A stretch of 64,000 bases of DNA. It comes from an uncultured Porphyromonadaceae bacterium. GTDB lineage: Bacteria > Bacteroidota > Bacteroidia > Bacteroidales > Muribaculaceae. The stretch is taken from positions 1 to 64,000 of the forward strand of contig CAMWVE010000007.1 in assembly GCA_947177685.1 (NCBI GenBank), written 5' to 3'. Of this stretch, positions 57,032-64,000 are shown piece by piece. The translations under genes and the position numbers were made by a program. Position 1 is the first letter of the stretch, and each line of letters begins with the position of its first letter. The notes beneath the pieces were generated by a model. The model was not told the origin of the DNA. It did not search any database and was given only the letters and a program-made list of their open reading frames with translations.

Positions 57032-58330
57032 ATGGAAGAATTGAACTATCTGAAAAGAATTGCCGACAGAACACTTGATTTGAGGTTAGAGACTTTCGGA
57101 GCGGTGCAGATTGCCGGTCCAAAATGGTGTGGAAAAACCACCACAGCCGAGCGACGCGCTGAAAGTGTAATAAAGCTTCAGGATCCCGACCGGAGAGATG
57201 GCTATCTGGCAACTGCTCGTATAAAGCCTTCTCTATTACTCCAAGGTGCCACCCCACGGTTAATAGATGAATGGCAGGTTGCTCCGGTAATATGGGATGC
57301 AGTGCGCCATGCTGTTGATGAGCGCAGAAAAAAGGGGCTGTTCATTCTCACAGGTTCTACCGTCATTGACGATAACGAAATAATGCACACCGGGACGGGG
57401 CGCATATCAAAAATGGCAATGTATCCGATGAGCCTTTTCGAGTCGCTTGAATCTAACGGAATGGTTTCTTTGCACAGACTTTTCAGTGACAGAAAGTACG
57501 ACATTGACGGTGTGACATCGGACCTATCCATTGAAAAACTTATTTTCGCCGCTTGTCGCGGCGGATGGCCGGCATCTCTTGACGTCATTAATAACGAGGC
57601 TAAACTTCTGATTGCCAAAGACTATGTCAATGTCATTTGCAATGAAGATATTTCAAGAGTCGATAAAACTCGGAGAAATCCATCTTTGGCAAGATTGATA
57701 TTGCGTTCCTATGCCAGAAATATCTGCACTCTTGCAAAGAAATCCTCCATGTACAATGATGTCAAGCAAGAAATGGAAGGTCTATCAATGCCAACATTTA
57801 ACGATTATGTGGATGCGCTGGAAAAGCTCTTTGTTATTGATGACATTGAGGCATGGTCTCCTGCAATTCGTTCAAAAACCGTTATACGCACCGGTAAGAA
57901 ACGCTGTTTTGTTGACCCATCCATTGCTGTGGCTACTTTGGGGGCTTCTCCTGAAAGTCTGGAAATGGATCTCAACACATTCGGTTTCATTTTTGAATGT
58001 CTTTGTTTCCGTGACCTTCGTGTCTATTCTCAAGCATTGGGAGGAAGACTCTCATATTATCATGACCGCTACGGGCTTGAGGCTGATGCTGTCCTGCACC
58101 TTGATGACGGACGCTTTGCTCTGATTGAATGTAAACTTGGTAGCCGTGACATTGAGGACGGAGCAAAACATTTGATTGAAATAAAAAGACTTATAGCCGA
58201 GAAGAATCAGACTGATAAGAGTTCACGACTTCGTGAACCGGACTTGCTGATTGTGCTTACAGGTGGAGAAATGGCTTACACCCGTGACGACGGAGTGAAG
58301 GTCATTCCTATTGGTTGTCTGCGCGACTGA
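57032..58330 (+). CDS. AAA ATPase with C-terminal DUF4143 domain
   Basis: Protein of 432 residues. Walker A is GPKWCGKTT (29-37, Lys35), Walker B-like LIDEWQVAP follows, with a sensor segment FILTGSTVI. The C-terminal part (about 210-432) matches DUF4143, ending in a nuclease-like fold with LIECKLGS, an (E)xK-type motif. Such ATPases are widespread in Bacteroidales, frequently mobile, and of unknown role; a toxin or defence function has been proposed for the group. It is convergent with the TM2 gene, with only 9 nt between the two. Confidence 0.85.
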   Translation: MEELNYLKRIADRTLDLRLETFGAVQIAGPKWCGKTTTAERRAESVIKLQDPDRRDGYLATARIKPSLLLQGATPRLIDEWQVAPVIWDAVRHAVDERRKKGLFILTGSTVIDDNEIMHTGTGRISKMAMYPMSLFESLESNGMVSLHRLFSDRKYDIDGVTSDLSIEKLIFAACRGGWPASLDVINNEAKLLIAKDYVNVICNEDISRVDKTRRNPSLARLILRSYARNICTLAKKSSMYNDVKQEMEGLSMPTFNDYVDALEKLFVIDDIEAWSPAIRSKTVIRTGKKRCFVDPSIAVATLGASPESLEMDLNTFGFIFECLCFRDLRVYSQALGGRLSYYHDRYGLEADAVLHLDDGRFALIECKLGSRDIEDGAKHLIEIKRLIAEKNQTDKSSRLREPDLLIVLTGGEMAYTRDDGVKVIPIGCLRD

Positions 58331-58339
58331 GCGCCGTAG

Positions 58340-58675
58340 TCAGAGTAACTCTTGGAGAATCATGTAGTTATATTTGCGGGTGCGGTCCATGGCTGTGAAA
58401 ATATCCAGTATGGTCCAGATGCCGCATCCGCCGCAGGTGATCAGCTTCATCATACCCTTGACAAAATCTCCGAGCAGAAAACGGTCAACACCCCAGCCGC
58501 CGAGAAGCCATGCTATCACGGTCATGGTCATGGGCGATTTAAATGGAGCGTTCATGATATCGTCGAATCGCAGCTCGCTGACGTTTTCAAGCAGCAGCTT
58601 TATCTGCGGCAGGTCAGACTGATAGAATTTCTTTCCGTTCTCCTGAAAAAACTGGTCGATTTGTGCCTGTGTCAT
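58340..58675 (-). CDS. TM2-domain membrane protein
   Basis: Protein of 111 residues. The N-terminal half is a soluble helix (MTQAQIDQFFQENGKKF). The C-terminal half is a TM2 domain: AWLLGGWGVDRFLLGDFVKGMMKLITCGGCGIWTILDIF, two short membrane helices with a conserved DRF turn. The function of TM2 proteins in bacteria is not known. It is 35 nt downstream of the CNNM-CorC gene and probably belongs to the same leftward unit. Confidence 0.85.
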   Translation of the reverse strand: MTQAQIDQFFQENGKKFYQSDLPQIKLLLENVSELRFDDIMNAPFKSPMTMTVIAWLLGGWGVDRFLLGDFVKGMMKLITCGGCGIWTILDIFTAMDRTRKYNYMILQELL

Positions 58676-58710
58676 AGTGTCGTAATTTTGTGGGGTGATT
58701 AATTGCCGGT

Positions 58711-60003
58711 TCAGGCATTGTCATCGTCATTGTCATTCACTGTCAGCCTGATAAGCTCCAGACGTGTGGCGCTACGTTTCATAATCTGCAGTGAGAAATT
58801 GCCGTCGATGATGGTTTCGCCCTGTTGAGGTATGCTGCCTGTGGAGTGCATGATGAAACCGGCGAGGGTCTGATAGTCGTCGCTTTCAGGCAAATTCAGG
58901 TGATAGAGGTCGTTGATAGCCTCTATTTCCATACGCCCGGAAAACTCGTAGACGTTCGGCGCAATCTGATGCTGCACCAGCCCTGAAAGGTCATGCTCAT
59001 CCTGAATATCGCCGAAGATTTCCTCAACCAAATCCTCCAGTGTCACCATGCCCGACGTTCCTCCGAACTCATCGACTATGATAGCCATGGAGCGTTTCTC
59101 GGCAAGCAGACGGCGCATCATTTTGTTTGCAAGCAATGTTTCCGGGGCGAAAATTACCGGCTTCACTGCCTCCTCCCACGAATCGTCGGGGTGGAACATT
59201 TCGGACACATGGATGTAGCCGAGAATGTTGTCTATATCCTCGCGATAAACCAGAATTTTGGAGCGACCGGTCTTTGTGAACAGTTCTATAAGCTGCGCCG
59301 TGGTGGTGTCGTCCATGTCTACTGCCACAATCTCATTGCGGGGAGTCATGCAGTCACGCAGGTGAATGGTGGAGAAATCCAGCGCATTGTGGAAAATCTT
59401 CACTTCATTCTCAATCTGTGACTCCTTCCCCTCGGAATCAGCCTTGTTCATGGTACGCTCAATGAACTCATTGAGATCGCCCAGCGAAAGGTAGCCCAAT
59501 CCGTTTTCCGTGTCCCTGACCCCGAACAGACGCATCAACAGCCGTGAAATCCATGTGGTCAGCAGCGAGATGGGGTAAAGAATCAGATAAATCAGGTAAA
59601 TGGGTATGGAGAACAGTTTGAGCGATGCATTGGGGTTTATGCGGAATATCGATTTCGGGAGGAACTCGCCTGTGAGCAGGATGACAGCGGTGGATATAAT
59701 GGTGGAAACAATCAGTATCACCGCCTCGTTCTGCGATATGTTTGCGCTGATCAGCGGGTCGAGCAGACGCGACGTGCCCATGCCGTAGATTACCAGAGCT
59801 ATGTTGTTACCCACCAGTATGGTGGAGATGAAAAATGACGGACGGGTGTAAAACAGGTTCAGAATTTTTGACACTATGCCGCCGCGCTGAATGTCAAGCT
59901 CCACACGCACGCGGTCCGAGGTGACGAAGGCTATCTCCACCCCTGAGAAAATGGCAGAGAAAGTGAGCGTCACTATTATTAATATGTACCACGACTGATC
60001 CAT
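58711..60003 (-). CDS. CNNM/CorC-type membrane protein (GldE-like)
   Basis: Protein of 430 residues. The N-terminal DUF21/CNNM membrane domain (about 1-180, with TGEFLPKSIFRINPN) is followed by a CBS pair (about 215-335, MTPRNEIVAVDMD and AIIVDEFGGTSGMVTLEDLVEEIFG) and a C-terminal CorC_HlyC domain. Family members are linked to magnesium transport or sensing; in Bacteroidetes the homologue is often called GldE. It overlaps lptC by 1 nt and shares its operon, suggesting envelope maintenance. Confidence 0.9.
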   Translation of the reverse strand: MDQSWYILIIVTLTFSAIFSGVEIAFVTSDRVRVELDIQRGGIVSKILNLFYTRPSFFISTILVGNNIALVIYGMGTSRLLDPLISANISQNEAVILIVSTIISTAVILLTGEFLPKSIFRINPNASLKLFSIPIYLIYLILYPISLLTTWISRLLMRLFGVRDTENGLGYLSLGDLNEFIERTMNKADSEGKESQIENEVKIFHNALDFSTIHLRDCMTPRNEIVAVDMDDTTTAQLIELFTKTGRSKILVYREDIDNILGYIHVSEMFHPDDSWEEAVKPVIFAPETLLANKMMRRLLAEKRSMAIIVDEFGGTSGMVTLEDLVEEIFGDIQDEHDLSGLVQHQIAPNVYEFSGRMEIEAINDLYHLNLPESDDYQTLAGFIMHSTGSIPQQGETIIDGNFSLQIMKRSATRLELIRLTVNDNDDDNA

Positions 60004-60824
60004 CAGTTGACTTCCTTAAAGTTATGTATCTCCTGCTGTTGCGCGGAGCTGTTCTTATCCTTTACAGTAGCTGTTTTCTGCCTTTCCACCGGGGCTACCT
60101 TCTGTTTCTCTTCCGGCGACACCCTCTGCCTTTCTTCCGGCGCGACTTTCTGTTTTTCTTCCGGAGCTACCTTCTGTTTTTCCACAGGCGACACCTTCTG
60201 TCTTTCTTCCGGGGCTACCACAGGGTTCTCATTGTCCTGCTCCCGTTTGTCCGGCACCGGGAAGATGCCTGACGGCTGGAGAATGTCATATTCCGTCATC
60301 TGCTCGTTCGATTTGAATCCGTAGCCCTCGATGATGCGGTTCGAACGCTCGATGTGGATAAATGAGTCAGAGTAGACCTTGTGCTGCTCCTGATCCCAGA
60401 AAAGCTGCTGGGTGAGGAATTTGTCACCCAGAGTGTTCTTGATGTTCACGTTTCCGTCAAGCTCCCATATTTTGTTTTGGCTCCAGTAAACAGCTGAATC
60501 ACAAATGACTGTGGCTTCAACCGTCATGCTGTCAGTATATTTTTCGATATAGATGCCATCAGCGAAGCGCCAGAACGGTTTTTCCGCCTCCTCGAACATC
60601 TCCCATAGCTTGGCAGTAATCTTGTAGCGGGTGTAGCCTGAGTCTGACACCAGTGTCTCCACATCGCGAGTGACCATGGTGGGAGTGGCGGCAGGGTCGG
60701 TCACCGCCGGTTCCGCCGGCTGTTTCTTCTCTGAGCAGGAAGTAACCACGGTCATCGCCATCACTGCCGAAGCGACAACCGCAGGCATCAGGCGCATCAT
60801 GGATGTCGGCTTCCGCTGACCCAT
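60003..60824 (-). CDS. lptC: LptC-like lipopolysaccharide export protein with repeat tail
   Basis: Protein of 273 residues. A lipoprotein-like signal ends in VVTSC. The middle part (about 45-195) is the beta-jellyroll of LptC (SDSGYTRYKITAKLWEMF, IYIEKYTDSMTVEATVICDSAVYW, VYSDSFIHIERSNRIIEGYGF), which passes lipopolysaccharide from the inner membrane to LptA. Residues 203-250 are six tandem 8-residue repeats of the type VAPEEKQK, an unusual charged tail. Its start overlaps the stop of the preceding gene (TAATG) and its end overlaps the CNNM-CorC gene. Confidence 0.85.
   Translation of the reverse strand: MGQRKPTSMMRLMPAVVASAVMAMTVVTSCSEKKQPAEPAVTDPAATPTMVTRDVETLVSDSGYTRYKITAKLWEMFEEAEKPFWRFADGIYIEKYTDSMTVEATVICDSAVYWSQNKIWELDGNVNIKNTLGDKFLTQQLFWDQEQHKVYSDSFIHIERSNRIIEGYGFKSNEQMTEYDILQPSGIFPVPDKREQDNENPVVAPEERQKVSPVEKQKVAPEEKQKVAPEERQRVSPEEKQKVAPVERQKTATVKDKNSSAQQQEIHNFKEVN
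60075..60218 (-). repeat. 24-bp tandem repeats encoding the LptC tail
   Basis: Six 24-bp units encode VAPEERQK, VSPVEKQK, VAPEEKQK, VAPEERQR, VSPEEKQK and VAPVERQK. The DNA units are nearly identical, so copy number could change by slippage or recombination without breaking the frame. Confidence 0.9.
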
Positions 60825-62065
60825 TATCTGAGTTTGCTTTGCCAGAACCAGAGTTCATTGAAGTTCACGCCGAGGGTGAACATGAAATAATTCTCTTTCA
60901 CCAGCGGGTTTGGTGTTGCCTGACGGTGGAAATATTCAAAAGTGAGGTTTACGACTGTTTTTGAGCCGGGTGCGGGCAGTCCGAAGCCGGCTGTCACACC
61001 CTGCTTGCGGATGTGGTTGTCGCCAACCATCACATAGTCGCGGTCGTAGTATGCGCCCACGCGGTAGTTCACACGCTGAATCCATGAGCCGCGCATGTCA
61101 GGGGTGTACTGCAAGCCGGCTGCCACTTTCCATCGGTTGTCGAAGCGCACTCCCTCAAAACCTTCAAGGGTTGTGTACTTGGCATTTTTCCACGGCTGAT
61201 AGGTGAAGTCAGCCTCAATCATCCAGCGGTTGCGCAGGTTCAGGTTTATGCCGGCGCCCCAGCTTTCGGGCATTGAGTAGTTATGGCGCAGATGAATGGT
61301 CTGAGTGGTGTCAGGAGTCTGTGACTCGTTGTTGTCATATTTGATGCCGAAGGTCTTGCCGCGAAGATCCTTGCCGGGAGTGTAGCTGACACCCACGGTC
61401 AGACGGTCATAGCGGCTCAGCGGCAGCGAATACTGCATGCCGAACTGCAGCGAATAGTCGCGCACCTGAATGACACGCTCGAACAGCGACATGGCGCCTG
61501 TGGCAGTGTAGACATAGTTGTCATTGGTGATGTTACCGAACATGTAGCCCACGTTGGCACCCAATGAAAATCCTTTGAACGGACGGTAGCCCAGACCGGC
61601 ATAGAGCAGGCTGATGCCGCCGGTACCCTGATATGAAGCCGCTCCGTTTTCAATCTCGCTGCCGAAGGCATATCCGGTGGAGGTCACCGGCAGCATGCCT
61701 ATTGAGGCACCGAAGTGTTTGGTTATTGGAAACTGCATGGTTATGTAGTCCAGACCGCCGCCCCAGTCCGATGTCTTGCTGGCATTGTCCGATGCCGACT
61801 GATACGACAGGCTGATACCCATGTCGAACAGGAAGGTCAGCGAGTCCATCGCTGCGTATGAGGCAGGGTTCATCACATTGATCTGTCGACCGTTCTGCAT
61901 GGCGTAGCCCACGCCTCCCATTGCGCGCTGCGACGAGGTGGCGTTGTCACGCAGGGCACCGTAGCCGAAGCGTGAGTAGGGCGAGAAAGCGTCCTGAGCC
62001 GCCATTCCCAGCGTGGAGAGCGCCATCAGGGCGCATATCAATGCTATGTACTTATTTATTCTCAT
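60824..62065 (-). CDS. Outer-membrane beta-barrel protein
   Basis: Protein of 413 residues with a signal peptide (1-22). The mature part starts with FSPYSRFGYGALRDNATSSQRAMGGVGYA, typical of Bacteroidetes FadL/OmpP1-like barrels. It has alternating hydrophobic strands and ends with an aromatic strand (ELWFWQSKLR). It lies between coaX (14-nt overlap) and lptC (1-nt overlap), a common Bacteroidetes order. Its role may be outer-membrane transport or assembly; this is not proven by sequence. Confidence 0.82.
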   Translation of the reverse strand: MRINKYIALICALMALSTLGMAAQDAFSPYSRFGYGALRDNATSSQRAMGGVGYAMQNGRQINVMNPASYAAMDSLTFLFDMGISLSYQSASDNASKTSDWGGGLDYITMQFPITKHFGASIGMLPVTSTGYAFGSEIENGAASYQGTGGISLLYAGLGYRPFKGFSLGANVGYMFGNITNDNYVYTATGAMSLFERVIQVRDYSLQFGMQYSLPLSRYDRLTVGVSYTPGKDLRGKTFGIKYDNNESQTPDTTQTIHLRHNYSMPESWGAGINLNLRNRWMIEADFTYQPWKNAKYTTLEGFEGVRFDNRWKVAAGLQYTPDMRGSWIQRVNYRVGAYYDRDYVMVGDNHIRKQGVTAGFGLPAPGSKTVVNLTFEYFHRQATPNPLVKENYFMFTLGVNFNELWFWQSKLR

Positions 62066-62786
62066 TATATAATAGTATTCTGTTTAAACCAAGTGAGACA
62101 AGACCGGGATATACCGCCGATTCCACAGGCTGCAGCATGCGGGCTATGTCGGCTCCCCACCCGCCGGTGATGATAAGGCGGGTGTCGGCAGGCAGCTGCG
62201 ACAGATAGAACAGAATCTCAGCCTTGATGCCGTTGACCACTCCTGAGCGCATGGCAGTTTCGGTGGAAACACCCAACAGGGGGGTCTCGCCGCGAGAGTC
62301 TATCATGGGCAACCTTCCGGTGAAGCGGTTAAGGGCTTTCAGACGCAGTCCTATGCCGGGAGCTATGTTTCCGCCCTCGAATTCACCTTTTTCGTTGACG
62401 AAGTCATAGGTCACCGCGGTGCCTATGTCAACAATCAGCGAATTTCTGCCCGTGTTCACCGACCATGCGCCAACGGCGGCGGCAATCCTGTCGGAGCCGA
62501 GCGTTTCGGGGGTCTGATAGAGAATTTTGATGGGCAGCGGCACGGAGGCGCTGAGAATCAGCACATTTTCCTCACCGAACAGCTGGTGAAGATAACCTAT
62601 GAGCGTATAGTCATTCGCCACCACGGTGCAGAGCGCCACCCGGGCAGGTTCATAGTCTTTCTTTAATTGTGTGAGATGGGTGCGTGAAACATTTGAGACG
62701 GCTTCCTGCCAGATGGCAGTCTCACCCTCCCAGATCACAGCCTTGAGCGCCGTGTTTCCGCGGTCGATAGTCAGATAACGTTGCAT
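62052..62786 (-). CDS. coaX: Type III pantothenate kinase
   Basis: Protein of 244 residues of the ASKHA fold. It phosphorylates pantothenate, the first step of coenzyme A synthesis. Motifs are TIDRGNTALK near the N-terminus (Asp8), TLGSDRIAAAVGA, VDIGTAVTYD and ITGGWGADI. It is the first gene of the leftward operon and has TAATTTTG at 62794-62801, only 7 nt before the ATG, so its message may be leaderless. Confidence 0.92.
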   Translation of the reverse strand: MQRYLTIDRGNTALKAVIWEGETAIWQEAVSNVSRTHLTQLKKDYEPARVALCTVVANDYTLIGYLHQLFGEENVLILSASVPLPIKILYQTPETLGSDRIAAAVGAWSVNTGRNSLIVDIGTAVTYDFVNEKGEFEGGNIAPGIGLRLKALNRFTGRLPMIDSRGETPLLGVSTETAMRSGVVNGIKAEILFYLSQLPADTRLIITGGWGADIARMLQPVESAVYPGLVSLGLNRILLYNENK

Positions 62787-62793
62787 TTCGTGA

Positions 62794-62801
62794 CAAAATT
62801 A
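62794..62801 (-). promoter_or_regulatory. -7 element of the coaX operon
   Basis: TAATTTTG on the minus strand, directly before the coaX ATG, with no clear TTTG partner. If used, translation would start at or next to the RNA 5' end. Confidence 0.4.
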
Positions 62802-62871
62802 GTAAATTGTGGAGAATCTACCCTAAAACTTCGTAAATTTAACACAATTTTTATATAAATAAACCCCGATG

Positions 62872-62904
62872 TGTGTAAACGGCGCGATATTTTAAGTAAC
62901 TTTG
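62872..62904 (+). promoter_or_regulatory. Promoter of the L-serine dehydratase gene
   Basis: TAACTTTG (62897-62904) stands 16 nt before the ATG. A weak -33 element TGTG (62872-62875) lies 21 nt upstream. Confidence 0.5.
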
Positions 62905-62920
62905 TGGGAAATTGCTTGCT

Positions 62921-64000
62921 ATGGAATCAATCAAACAACTTTATAAGATTGGCTACGGTCCCTCAAGCAGCCACACCATGGGTCCGCGAAAGGCGGCGGA
63001 GCTGTTTCTGGGGCGCAACGGTAATGCCTCGCATTTTCAGGTCACGCTCTATGGCTCGCTTGCCGCTACCGGCAAGGGACACCTCACTGACCAAGCCATT
63101 CTCGACGTGCTCGAACGCACTGCCCCCACTGAAATCATCTGGAAACCTGATGTGTTCCTGCCGTTCCACCCTAACGGCATGCGGTTCCAGTCGTTCAACG
63201 CCCACAATTCACTGATAGAATCGGAGACAGTCTACTCCATAGGGGGCGGTGACATCTGCCACGAGAACGAGGGGCGACGCCATGTGGAGGAAATCTACGA
63301 ACTGACCCACATACGCGACATCATGGAATGGTGTGACCGCACCGGACGCAGCTACTGGGAATATGTTGACCATTGCGAGAACTCCGATGTGTGGGACTAT
63401 CTGAAGGTGGTGTGGCAGACCATGCGCGAGGCTGTCGAGCGCGGCATCGAAGCTGAAGGTGTGCTGCCGGGTGGACTCGGCGTGAGGCGCAAGGCGGTGC
63501 AGTATCATGTTCATGCCGCGGGCTACAACTCAAACCTGAAAAGCCGTGGTCTGGTCTATGCATACGCTCTTGCCGTGAGCGAGGAGAACGCTGCGGGCGG
63601 AAAGATTGTGACAGCCCCCACATGCGGCTCGTCAGGCGTGGTGCCGGCGGTGCTCTATCACCTCGCCACCTCCAAGAATTTCTCGGAACAGCGGATTCTG
63701 CGCGCTCTCGCCACTGCCGCGCTGTTCGGCAACGTGGTCAAGAAAAATGCCTCGGTGTCAGGCGCCGAAGTGGGCTGTCAGGGCGAAGTGGGCGTGGCAT
63801 GCGCCATGGCAGCAGCCGCTGCCAGTCAGCTGTTCGGCGGCTCGGTGGCACAGATTGAATACTCAGCCGAGATGGCGCTGGAGCATCACTTGGGGCTGAC
63901 ATGCGACCCGGTCTGCGGACTGGTGCAGGTGCCCTGCATTGAACGAAACGCCTACGCGGCAGCGCGAGCACTCGACTCTAACCTCTATGCGGCTTTCTCT
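62921..64000 (+). CDS. sdaA: L-serine ammonia-lyase, 3' end outside the window
   Basis: At least 360 residues; the frame runs off the window end. The single-chain iron-sulfur L-serine dehydratase converts serine to pyruvate and ammonia. It begins IKQLYKIGYGPSSSHTMGPRKAA (the serine-binding SSSHTMGP) and continues to PTCGSSGVVPAVL and the cluster region TCDPVCGLVQVPCIERNA, whose cysteines ligate the 4Fe-4S cluster. All visible motifs are intact. It is divergent from coaX. Confidence 0.93.
   Translation, partial: MESIKQLYKIGYGPSSSHTMGPRKAAELFLGRNGNASHFQVTLYGSLAATGKGHLTDQAILDVLERTAPTEIIWKPDVFLPFHPNGMRFQSFNAHNSLIESETVYSIGGGDICHENEGRRHVEEIYELTHIRDIMEWCDRTGRSYWEYVDHCENSDVWDYLKVVWQTMREAVERGIEAEGVLPGGLGVRRKAVQYHVHAAGYNSNLKSRGLVYAYALAVSEENAAGGKIVTAPTCGSSGVVPAVLYHLATSKNFSEQRILRALATAALFGNVVKKNASVSGAEVGCQGEVGVACAMAAAAASQLFGGSVAQIEYSAEMALEHHLGLTCDPVCGLVQVPCIERNAYAAARALDSNLYAAFS

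Noticed and set aside
62871..63215. Frame of 114 codons at the start of the serine dehydratase
   Set aside because: Out-of-frame shadow; the dehydratase frame starting at 62921 has the SSSHTMGP motif and follows a promoter.

Overview
The window looks like a chromosomal segment of a gut-type Bacteroidales. Muribaculaceae is my guess at family level; this is inference, since no rRNA is present. The signs are promoters of the Bacteroidetes type (TTTG about 20 nt upstream of TAnnTTTG), a serine palmitoyltransferase for sphingolipids, a complex I cluster with a fused NuoCD and no NuoEFG, an ATP synthase operon in the order D-C-B-E-F-H-A-G, and a coaX / outer-membrane protein / lptC / CNNM-CorC operon.

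Region 1 (1 to about 19.66 kb) is an accessory defence island. At the left is a promoter, a cluster of stable hairpins and a small excisionase-like HTH gene. A large SF2 helicase with a nuclease-like C-terminus reads leftward. Opposite it are an XRE regulator and a WYL regulator (TTG start), followed by a tightly packed seven-gene operon (5453-19489). The operon encodes: a 1013-residue protein joining a degenerate type I methyltransferase and specificity-like segments to a histidine-kinase-type ATPase; a receiver-domain protein with all its phosphorylation residues; HsdM; HsdS; a PD-(D/E)xK-like nuclease; HsdR; and a 910-residue zinc-cluster protein of unknown function. This is a type I restriction system wired to what looks like its own two-component pair, and it is the best candidate here for an undescribed system. 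The island ends against the 3' end of a tRNA-Leu gene, a common integration site, but no integrase is visible.

Region 2 (19.6-23.1 kb) holds two tRNA-Leu genes (CAG, GAG) and three tandem tRNA-Gly(GCC) genes. It is followed by a compact type II restriction-modification cassette: a methyltransferase divergent from a controller protein that overlaps an MvaI/BcnI-like endonuclease, with two near-palindromic operators between them.

Region 3 (23.1-28.6 kb) is ordinary chromosome: an alpha/beta hydrolase, serine palmitoyltransferase, a TPR-type membrane histidine kinase and serine acetyltransferase.

Region 4 (28.7-46.2 kb) is one long leftward energy cluster: nuoA-B-CD-H, then the complete ATP synthase set atpD-C-B-E-F-H-A-G, then nuoI-J-K-L-M-N. 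The ATP synthase operon is nested inside the complex I operon behind one good promoter at 46143-46175.

Region 5 (46.3-64 kb) holds a TonB-dependent receptor with a lipoprotein, an ECF sigma / membrane protein / Spy-CpxP-like module, a giant alpha-2-macroglobulin homologue without the thioester motif, an ATPase of the DUF4143 type preceded by three 23-bp tandem repeats, a TM2 protein, the CNNM-CorC / lptC / outer-membrane protein / coaX operon, and the start of an L-serine dehydratase cut by the window end.
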